DNA from: Styela clava
Taxonomy: Eukaryota; Chordata; Ascidiacea; Stolidobranchia; Styelidae
DNA length: 64,000 nucleotides
NCBI RefSeq assembly: GCF_964204865.1
Contig: NC_135257.1
Span: forward strand, 9,570,151 to 9,634,150
Direction: 5' to 3'
Of this stretch, positions 54,387 through 64,000 are shown in pieces. The position numbers and the translations under genes are program-made. Under the pieces are notes generated by a model that had not been told where the DNA came from, did not search any database, and saw only the letters and a program-made list of their open reading frames with translations. Position 1 is the stretch's first letter; each line of letters begins with the position of its first letter.

Positions 54387-56170
54387 CCGTATTTATTAAC
54401 TCGTGTCCAAAAATCTTGGGTGATTGAACAATCAAAAAATAAATGAAATTGGTCTTCAATTACATTTTCACAAAATCCACACAGATTTGAATTCCACAAG
54501 TTAAATTCATATAAAATGTTATTTAGAACAATGACTTCAAGAAAATATTTTATTTAAAAAGATCTCAGTCTAGTTTCAATAGTTGAAAAATAATTACCGT
54601 ATTTGAAAATTATGGCAGTCAATTAAAGTCATTAGGTAAATTTATTTTATTTTTTTCCAAAACCTCTGTTGTTTTTTCAGACAATAAATTTATTTTCTAT
54701 TATATATATTTATACGATAAGCGGCACGTATCTTCACACAATGTACTGAATAAAAAATCATGAAAATCAAAAACCAATGTTCATATTGTGCAAACAATTA
54801 AAATCTCTAGACTTCTTAATATAATCCAACATTTTGCAGCCAATTAATCTATAGTAGTCCAAATACTCATTTGCACTTTATTCTATACACCGAAATGTTT
54901 TATCAGTTGAAAATAAGAGGCTTTCTGTTCACCAAATGATGTAATTCACAGACTACAAGCTTTTATAAAGAAGATTTTCTATGAATCGAGAATTAAACCA
55001 AAGTTTCCTTTCAATGAATAATGCAGTTCTATGTCTCGTAAATAATAACGTTCAATGGTCTTTCAATTGCTCTCTTTCGACTGATCAATGAGGTGATACA
55101 ATCATTTCAGTTTTCGAGAAATAATGATATGCTTAACGTATCAATCCCATCTTTTATTTTCGGGCCAATCAGTGTTTTACGTCCACAGGAAACAAAATAT
55201 TAAAGAGTTCAGTGATTTCACGAATTTTTGGGAATAAAAGCCGGTAAAAATGTAAATTGATATATATATATATATATGTAAAACGAGAATTGTTAAATTT
55301 TTCATACGTCAAATTTGGATAATGTTTTGTATTTCACCCCAAATTTCATATCTCCACAAATATTGCGCCATTAATTCAAAACAATCAGTCATCTTTTCGC
55401 TCGGATCCAATAGTACTCATATCAATAGCTCCGGCGGTTGTACTTAATTTTGAATCAAACTAATCTTTTCAATGAATAAATAAGGGTTTAAATTTATGGT
55501 TTGGGTGTAGGTCGAATAGGCTATATATACTAGTAGTGCGGTTAGTCACTGAACTTTCGTGTCCGTATATCGAGACCATTGCTCTCTTCAAGTAACTACA
55601 GGCTTTTAGAAAGGAGAAGGGGGAAAAGGTGACTTAGAGAAAAAGACACAAATGAAAACACCATGCCCATTAAAGTTTCAACAAACAATTATTAAAAAAC
55701 TTGTGTTTATTATGTGAAAAATAAAAGCACCAACAAAATTCCTGTCGTTAAAAATGGTCACGTTTACATCAACCAGAAAACTACATGAATGCATCTGATG
55801 ACCACATTGCCCAAAAAGCTGAGATTAAAATTGTTTTGTTTGTGCCACTTTGAGTTTTCCCTCGTGGGATGGGTTTCAAACGACTGTGCTAAGAAATTGG
55901 TTCCTTCCACATCAGTTCCTTGTTTTCAACGAACGTTGGACGGTTTTTTCGACGGGAACAATAAAGACTGGGAGCACAGTTCATAGAATTTACACCGCGA
56001 TACTGACATTTATATAACTACTTGAATATCATTCAATCTTCGAATGAAAACACGGCTATTCTTGAATACAATAAAGGCAACCGACACCGACATAATGGGC
56101 GGATTATCAAGGGAATGCTGCACGCCCAACAAAGCATCACAAGTCTATTTACTGGAGTCTCTTGTGTGAT

Positions 56171-56431
56171 CTACAAGGAGGGGGAAAACAACGTCCGAAA
56201 TAAGGTATTCTCTACAACTTGTATGGTTCCAAGAGTAAATGCGATTTCACCGGTATGAACAGATAAACCATTCATATCTCCCCTGGATGTAATGAGGTAT
56301 ATATAATAAGAATTCACCAATGACATAATGCTGTTAGCACGTATGGCACTTACAGAACTAGCGACAAGCATAAAAATCATGGCTACAACTACAGAAAATA
56401 AAAACTTTTCACCGTACCAGCCGTTAGACAA
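56171..56431 (-). other. Weak candidate membrane-protein exon
   Basis: An 86-codon minus-strand open frame without an ATG at its start contains a hydrophobic run (FSVVVAMIFMLVASSVSA) and a second milder one (EIAFTLGTIQVVE). A polypyrimidine-AG lies at its 3' end (CCCCCTCCTTGTAG). This could be part of a four-helix membrane protein, but no family is recognised and no flanking exon was confirmed. Confidence 0.2.
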
Positions 56432-56604
56432 AATGAAATTAATAAAACTGGGTTGCCGGAGAATTTGGTCGCCATATTCGAACTACATTCCAGATGTTAC
56501 ACTAACATTAAGCATCGGTCGTATACATCCATTTTTAAGATTTCCGTCTTCAAGGAAGCCGAGTTTCATGTAAGCTCTAAAAATTATTGTCACATTCGAT
56601 AGGT

Positions 56605-56735
56605 TAAAATTCATTTTGCACCCAGGATATGTGCACCTGTATACTTATACACGCACCAATAGACAATCACACCCGCAGATTTTATCACCCAGATACAGAT
56701 TGCATCCGCAGATTTCAGCAACCAGGTTACACCAT
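56605..56735. repeat. Degenerate relic of the 16-bp fold-back minisatellite
   Basis: Spaced motifs TTTTGCACCCAGGATATGTG, CACCCGCAGATTTTATCACC and AGATACAGATTGCATCCGCA match the family core (GGATTTTAGCACCCGCATAT, AGATTGAACCCGC) with many substitutions. Confidence 0.6.
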
Positions 56736-56779
56736 CCTAATGTTAGAAATAAAAACGAACTCACTGCAAACACGTACGC

Positions 56780-57223
56780 CAGGGGTCGGCAACCTTTTGT
56801 CGCTCGCGGGCCAAAATAAGGGTTGCAAGTCATTGGCGGGCCGCACATATTTTTAGAAAGTTCAAAACCCAACGGATGATTCTTTTTATAATAAAAATGA
56901 AGCAGTAATACATCTCTCGAATAGAATATAGATTTATTACCTCATTGCATCGCATTTTCGGCGCCATTGAACCCTTTGCACTTAGCATCAACTTTTCTGC
57001 GTTTTGTTGCCCTTTGTCTAATTATAATTAAATTATAGGCTCATTAAACGAGTAATTGTGAATTTCATACTTGTTAGATCATAATATAATTTAGTCTACA
57101 CGCGTCTCACAATAAATTGTGTAACGTGAAAATATAATCGTTAAAACAGCTGTTTTGTGACTATAATTCAGTGAACCGCCGCGGGCCGGATTATGTTACT
57201 CCGCGGGCCGGACCAGACCCCTG
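56780..57223. mobile_element. Non-autonomous hAT (MITE), copy 3
   Basis: It starts CAGGGGTCGGCAACC and matches copies 1 and 2 through the body. The right end is shortened to CCAGACCCCTG, lacking the GGTTGCCG segment. Flanks ACGTACGC (56772-56779) and CCGTACGC (57224-57231) match at 7 of 8 bases, an aged target duplication. Confidence 0.88.
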
Positions 57224-57600
57224 CCGTACGCGATTAATTTAGATCTTCATGATTAATTTCGATCAAAAGAAAACTCGAAACAGGCGAGAAATAAAACGCA
57301 TATACGGGCACCATTATGGCTCAATACAACTTGCTTCACATAAATCCTACATTTGCCCTGTCGGGATCCTTCCTCGCTTTTTATTTTCTCCACCGTTCGG
57401 CATTAATGTTAAAACCTCGCTCTCAACCTGCCAACAACTTTTATAGCACAGCTTCTTTACCAAACGTATTTCGTTCGATGACCAAACCAACGATCGAAAT
57501 CGATGAAATAAAATTTGTATGTTTGTGGACACATATTTTACTCTAGCAGTGATATTTAACAACAACATTCTATGCAACACAACAGACAATAATAATATTG

Positions 57601-57606
57601 TTTATT
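57601..57606 (-). terminator. Candidate poly(A) signal for GAPDH
   Basis: AATAAA on the minus strand, about 175 bases past the GAPDH stop codon. Confidence 0.6.
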
Positions 57607-57780
57607 TCAGCTAATACGAACACGCTAATTAAATATAGGTCTTAAACGAGAAAAAAGACTGAACTTATATTGGGAGAACGGAACTGCAGTACAGAAATCA
57701 AAAATACTTGCTTTCAGATCAAAAACATTGAAAATGTTGCTGCGATTAATGACTTCAATAAATTCAACCATGAATCAAAA

Positions 57781-58803
<1,023 letters not shown>

Positions 58804-58971
58804 TTAGAATAAATGTGATTAGGTAACAAAACTGAAAATGCGACAAACTGACTGATACAAGACATAAAAAGTAAGTATTTGATACATACATGTACATGAT
58901 CTGATTGACACAAGATAATAGAAATCTCGCTTTTGCTGCGATAACAATAACTCTTTAATGAAAATGCGCAC

Positions 58972-59059
58972 AAAATATAAGGTGTCATATTCTACGACCT
59001 CTGTTTTCTACTCCAGCATTCTGTGCAGATCGCCGATCGATTTTAATTGTTTTCATTGG
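58972..59059 (-). promoter_or_regulatory. Candidate GAPDH promoter: TATA-like and CCAAT boxes
   Basis: On the minus strand ACCAATG (CCAAT at 59059-59055) lies about 75 bases before TATATTTT (58979-58972), the normal order and spacing. A start near 58950 would leave a leader of about 160 bases, possibly with a small intron (acceptor-like ATTTTCAG close to the ATG). Confidence 0.4.
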
Positions 59060-59366
59060 TCAATATACCACGCCTCTGTTTACTAGCAGGCGCAAGAGCA
59101 CACATAAATCGTTCATTTACGTTTCGAGGTGCACGTTCTTTGCGCATGATGACTCATAGCCACTGGCGTATTTTGAGGAAATATGCTAGCAATTTCCTGG
59201 TTGCCTTTTAAAAAGGCAAATTTTCAGCATAAACCTACTACTGGAGTGCTTTGAGTGATGCACTATACAAACATTTCCTAAAAATAGTATGGAGGAAAAG
59301 TAGGAAAGGAACCTTAAGCTTTCATTATTCACTTTTGGGGAATGGAACACAAAATTCGGAACTCCA

Positions 59367-59458
59367 GAAGTATGTGCACCAAGATGGCGCACAACCTGAA
59401 CATAGTTTGTGTACCAGGTTAGGGTTCAGGTTGTGCGCCATCTTGGTGCACATACTTC
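59367..59458. repeat. Fold-back element with perfect 35-bp arms
   Basis: Arms at 59367-59401 and 59424-59458 are exact reverse complements, each containing GTGCACCAAGATGGCGCAC. The loop is 22 bases (TGTGTACCAGGTTAGG). Related copies: 45802-45895, 10490-10576 and its duplicate at 12018. Confidence 0.93.
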
Positions 59459-60885
59459 GCGAGCGCTCAAAATACAGTCATTCATGTTCACTGATATTCC
59501 TGGCTACAAAGTATTGGGAATATGGAAAACATATTATACTAAGATTTATGGTTGCAGTAAGTAACTATGATTTTCCTACACTCGAAACAAAGTCAATGTG
59601 TCCACCTGCATGAATTGAAATTCCACTGCAAGAGGCCATAAGTTGTTTATGTGTTATGTACCTTTTAGTGACAATTCCAGTCTGAATAGATCACAACCAT
59701 TATACTAGTACTCAGTGATACTTAAACGAAATGAATGTTGAGACACTAAACAAAATATCGCAATCAGTAGGCAGCCATGATTCAGTTATATTCAGTAATC
59801 ATCATTTGATTACACTTGGTGGGCCGAAAAGAAAGGACAGGAAAGCTATTGAAAAATAATGTACCAAGAAGTTTAATTAAAATAACTCAATCTATTTGTC
59901 TTTGAAACATTGATGTATATATAAACAATGTTAAGGTTTTGAGCATCGAAACAGCTAGTCATGGAATAAATATCTTCCCATTGATTATATTGCTTCAAAT
60001 GCCTTATCTTATAGCTATGTTTACTAAATACAGTAATAAGGAGGAAATGGGTTCAAGATGGTATGGAATATCCATACTTAAAAACATCCACAAACTATCA
60101 GCATTAAAAACTGGAGTAAGTATCACAGTATAACAAATTTGGTGCACGCAACGTCAGTATAAATACATCGACAACACTGTAATAGATTGCAAGGGAAGCA
60201 CTTTAATCGGGAATTATTTATTTTAACAAGAAAGTTCATCTGGCACACAAACATTTTCAGTGATTCTGGCAGAATTAAGCAATCTAAACTAGCTATAGAA
60301 TATTGTGCTAACTGATATTCAAAGTACATGTGAAAACAGTCTAAACTATATCTACAAGTACTTTCAATAATTTAAAGTTTTGATATAGTCTGCCAACTTC
60401 ACTTGTTGTACAATTTTTATATAAAAAGTCCTAGTGGGAAAATAAACACTACAAACTGTTCTGCAATGCCAATTCGAAATATACACGACAGTTTGAAGTA
60501 ACGATATAATGTCTTTTAATCACATGAAAAAGTGACGGTTTAATTTGACACGCCCCTTTCTTATGGCCTTGAATTTCTTTCGGCGATTGGCTATCCATTA
60601 CCTACACCAAAACCGCCCACGCGGTCAAAACTGCTAACTTGCATTAATTGCACATGCCCCTATGTTGTAATAAATTCCTTCTTATCATATTGCGGCAAAC
60701 CTGGATTCCAGGGCTAAACTATCAGTCGGTAACGCTTTTACCACCAATGCAGTTAAGTTAACTCTTCAACTGAACTTGCGGGTCAGACTGGTCCTAAATC
60801 ATTTAATCGTTCGTATTTCAACATTCAGACATTCAAACACACATTCAGCTTTCACCAATATAGGTTTAAACATTTTCAAATACCT
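59459..60885. other. Intergenic AT-rich stretch
   Basis: No gene or transposon recognised. Short ORFs at 59939-60133 and 60123-60329 have no family resemblance. Confidence 0.45.
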
Positions 60886-61270
60886 GGGGATCTAATAGGA
60901 AGACCATCTTCAACCTTCGCATCAGACTGGTACGTGCGTTATACACGAAGATGCCGGTTGTTTTATGGCGATACGTGACCTCAGGAACGTGCCGATTGTC
61001 GAGAAGGTTGCGGATTTCACAGTCTCGTCGCGCACACACACGTTCACTTGTGCCAATGAGGCGTCGAATTTGCACGTGAATCCACCACGACTTTCCGCAC
61101 AATCACACGTATCGGTGGAGGGCGCGGAGTGAAGTCGGCGCAGCTGCAATATGTTACTGCGACAGGGAAGTATACTCTTGACTTCGTGCCTGTTCTTGTC
61201 GTCATTTCCTATTACCGTTAAACCTTTCAACAGCAACAACCATTCAAAAGTTGCATCTCCTGTTCGTTGA
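60886..61270 (-). other. G/C-rich open region, possible unidentified exon
   Basis: Two overlapping minus-strand frames are open. One (from an internal ATG near 61284) has a Cys-rich run DTCDCAESRGGFTCKFD. The other (to 60886) reads NLLDNRHVPEVTYRHKTTG and MRRLKMVFLLDPQ and meets a good donor (CAG|GTATTTG). High local G/C content alone can open several frames, and no family is recognised. It may also be a CpG-rich promoter. Confidence 0.25.
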
Positions 61271-61299
61271 GGCCTATGGACCATTAGTAACTGGATCAA

Positions 61300-62053
61300 T
61301 AAGTTCTACTCATGTGTTATCTCCCGAGATAGCAACTGATGTCGTTCCTCGCGTTCTTGCCCACAGATACTCTTCGAGTTTCATTTCGCTATGAAAAGGA
61401 TGACGTGCCGGCTGTATCACTGTGCGAATTAATCATTCACGTTGTGCAACTGTGATAACAACAAAAACGACATGTGAATATTTAGGAAATGCTTGCAGAT
61501 AACATTATCTACCGAGGCTTTTCATTTTTCGCAACAGTACCCGACATTTCGAATCTACTCATCGTCGTAGTTACTCGCAGACGATACTATTATGTAACAT
61601 TTTGAATCAAACATGTTGCAAACCAGACACTCTTTATTTTTTGACCGAATGATGCGAAGCCCAGACACCGCCACTAACTCTTTGCGATGTATAGCTATAA
61701 GACGCATGGATACTGTGAGTTTTTAGTTGTAATTGTTTCCCAGTTGTCGCGACTGTTCTGTTAAACAGACTGACCAGTGACCATATACTATACTTGAGTT
61801 ATATTATCCCGAATTCAACCTCGTACGTGTGACTCCACCGTGTAGCTCGAACGTTCCTACAAGTCCGGTGAACCGACCAGCATAATTCAATGCCACTGAG
61901 CGCACGTGTACAAACACGACGTGAGCATATTTTCTAACAGCGGGCGGATCGGAACGCCGATTTTCCCTATTCAAATGCGTCTTACACACAGTCACTTACG
62001 GACTGTTTTTTCCCATCCTTGTCGCCATTTTCATGTTTACTTTTGTTATATTT
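61300..62053. other. Intergenic, no feature recognised
   Basis: No gene or repeat could be supported before the fold-back cluster begins. Confidence 0.45.
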
Positions 62054-62240
62054 GGTTCCATTACATTTGAACCTACGTACATTTGAACTCACGACGATTG
62101 CATCTGCATACTATTGCACCTACAGAATTTTTTTTTGTTTTACGGATATTTGAACCTATACTAACCTAACCCGCATATAGATTGAACCCGCGGATATACA
62201 CATGGGTTCAAATGTACTTGGTTTCAAATGTACGGTCACC
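62054..62240. mobile_element. Short non-autonomous fold-back MULE, copy B (187 bp)
   Basis: It begins GGTTCCATTACATTTGAACC and ends CAAATGTACGGTCACC, the same two termini as the 4.1-kb element in the opposite orientation. GTTATATTT flanks it exactly at 62045-62053 and 62241-62249, a 9-bp target duplication. No coding sequence. Confidence 0.93.
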
Positions 62241-62359
62241 GTTATATTTACATTCAAATACTTTAAAAACAAACACCATGGCATGCCTTTTTGAAAATTT
62301 TTGATAACAACACTACAGTTCTGTCACAGTTGACAAACGGTAAAAGAATACGTTATCAC

Positions 62360-62766
62360 GGTGACAGCACATTTGAACCTTTGAACTTAAATTTGAACCC
62401 ATACATTTACACCCGTAAATTGTACCCAAGACATTTGAACCTCCATATGTTTGCACCCACCGACATCTGCACCTTCGGACATTTGAACCCATACATTTCC
62501 ACCCATGGATTTTAGCATCCGCATATAGATTGAACCCGTGGACATTTGAACCCATGTACATTTGAACCCACGAACATTTGAACCCGCGTACATTTGAACC
62601 CATGTGTATATCCGCGGGTTCAATCTATATTCGGGTGCTAAAACCCATGGGTTAGGGTTGGTATGGGTTCAAATATCCGTAAAACAAAAAAATTCCATAC
62701 GTGCAATTGTCGTGGGTTCAAATGTACGTGGGTCCAAATGTACATGGGTTCAAAAGTAATGGAACC
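62360..62766. mobile_element. Non-autonomous fold-back MULE, copy C (407 bp)
   Basis: Ends GGTGACAGCACATTTGAACC and CAAAAGTAATGGAACC correspond to the left and right termini of 15407-19483. The interior is a palindromic array of the 16-bp units with the core GGATTTTAGCATCCGCATAT and its inverse. The flanking 9-mers do not match, so it may have been rearranged with copy B. Confidence 0.85.
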
Positions 62767-63516
62767 AATAAATTCATTTTACCATGCTATGTCGTTTACT
62801 TTCTCTTGCTTATGGCTGTCCCTATTGCTATGTAACAATGAAGGTGGCCACTACTCTCTGCAGTTTATTTATTTGATTAACCGTATTAGTATTCATTTAC
62901 GGCTTAACCGAGTTTTTAGTATTTAGTAGGAAAATCAAGCAGAAATGAGGAATAGGAATTGACGTTTCGCCTTTATTCTTCAGGTCTTACAAACTTCGAA
63001 AGGCATAAAGTACACATTAACGATCACAAAATTGAGTTCTATTTGGAGGCGGCAATTTTGTTTTAGTGTGTAAGTGCGCCGTCGCCGCCGAGTTTTTTCC
63101 CTGATAATTTTGCGCCACACGAACTAGAAGTTTAGGAACCGCTGATGTAGTGTATAACGCTCAAATATTAAACTGTGTCTTTACTAAAAAAAAACTATGC
63201 AATATTGTTTTGATAATTTATTCACCAACTCTTTTGGTTGGGTTAATAAAATTTTGATCACACGTCTGAAAGAGGTATAATATATTACTTGTAGGTAAAA
63301 CTTACAATATATGACAATTACTTATGGATGCTCGAGAACCGTATTGGAGGGCTCGCAGGTTTGACACCCCCGCAAACGAGCTCGTATAAGACCTAATGTA
63401 AAAGCTAAGTGATGATTAAAAAAAAAACGAAGCATCAAAACATCCTAGAAAACCAATGCAGAGGTGCACAAGTAGCAGCTTATTGCTCGCGTCATTATTT
63501 TTGATTTGTGAAAAAT
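62767..63516. other. Spacer between fold-back elements
   Basis: No gene. The stretch GAACTAGAAGTTTAGGAACC followed by GCTG near 63121-63144 could be an eroded hAT terminus, but this is too short to call. Confidence 0.4.
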
Positions 63517-63684
63517 GAAACATTACATTTGAACCCGTAATTTGAACTCACGACTATTGCACCTATGGGATTTTACTGATATTTGAACCCATACTAACCC
63601 TAACTCATAGATTTTAGCACCCTCATATAGATTGAACCCGCGGATATACGGGTGCAAATGTATGGGTTCAAATGTACGGTCACC
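63517..63684. mobile_element. Non-autonomous fold-back MULE, copy D (about 168 bp)
   Basis: CATTACATTTGAACCCG at the left and CAAATGTACGGTCACC at the right match copy B. The core TAGATTTTAGCACCCTCAT and AGATTGAACCCGCGG are present. The left tip is mutated and the flanks share only AAAAA, so no secure target duplication. Confidence 0.8.
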
Positions 63685-64000
63685 AAAAAGTGGCAAAAGC
63701 GGAATTAAAGCAAAACGCCAAAATGAATGAATAACGACGCATTTGCTCTGCACATTAAATATCACAAGTTCAAGAACTAAGTATAAAATATAAAAGACCA
63801 AACTTAAGTACATCTATTGCGGATAAATGGGGGAGTAAGAAGAAGTTAGCAAGTACAATAAAGTTTGCCAATTGCCCAAACCCAATTGAACAACATGGAA
63901 GCTCATATTAAAACCATTGTGTCCCATTATTTCAGAAAAGGCGCCAAATATATCTCCCTCTTAGACTCCGCTAGAATGTATGGTGATGGCTATTATTCGA
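63685..64000. other. Window end, no feature
   Basis: AT-rich; nothing recognised. Confidence 0.45.

Larger units (their letters stand above)
53682..56170. other. Intergenic, repeat-bearing
   Basis: No gene recognised. It contains a fold-back fragment (54215-54330), TA microsatellites at 54358-54386 and about 55260-55278, and otherwise AT-rich sequence. Confidence 0.45.

Noticed and set aside
62360-62766. 9-bp target duplication for fold-back copy C
   Set aside because: Flanking bases CGTTATCAC and AATAAATTC do not match, so none is claimed.

Overview
This window is animal nuclear DNA. It is AT-rich, its genes are split by mostly short GT-AG introns, and it is dense in DNA transposons and fold-back repeats. 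Five protein-coding genes can be assembled: a full-length CYFIP (Sra-1) gene with an intronless coding region, a BTBD1/2-type BTB-BACK-PHR gene (9 exons), a stearoyl-CoA desaturase (6 exons), a mitochondrial-type branched-chain aminotransferase (10 exons) and an intronless GAPDH. A sixth, weaker call is a 6-exon secreted lipocalin-like protein. All of these are metazoan families. Compact introns and the type of repeats suggest a marine invertebrate, perhaps an ascidian, but nothing in the sequence proves the phylum.

Layout: 1-3.9 kb gene-poor; 4.0-9.3 kb CYFIP (+) with a long 3'UTR; 9.8-13.0 kb a near-identical tandem duplication of about 1.5 kb, one copy carrying a later retroelement tail insertion; 13.9-20.7 kb a nest of three transposons; 22.3-27.3 kb BTBD1/2 (-); 28.5-28.9 kb a hAT MITE; 30.2-33.1 kb desaturase (-); 33-38 kb intergenic; 38.4-47.8 kb BCAT (+), its introns holding several small inverted-repeat elements; 50.9-52.6 kb lipocalin-like gene (-); 53.5 kb remnant of a ZBED/Buster-like hAT; 56.8-57.2 kb another hAT MITE; 57.6-59.1 kb GAPDH (-) with CCAAT and TATA-like sites; 62-63.7 kb a cluster of short fold-back elements.

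The standout is 15407-19483: a 4.08-kb transposon flanked by an exact 9-bp target duplication (GCCGTTGAT). It encodes a decayed FLYWCH plus MULE transposase, and its two roughly 0.5-kb terminal inverted repeats are built of a 16-bp minisatellite. This is the architecture of Drosophila FB/NOF fold-back elements. It sits inside the transposase pseudogene of an older 6.8-kb hAT element (13885-20677), which also received a 449-bp hAT MITE. Short non-autonomous relatives lie at 62054-62240 (its own exact 9-bp duplication GTTATATTT), 62360-62766 and 63517-63684. The 16-bp arrays are open in all three frames of one strand and give spurious 16-residue-repeat 'proteins'. No RNA gene or CRISPR array was recognised. 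The housekeeping genes are unrelated in function and there is no operon-like organisation.
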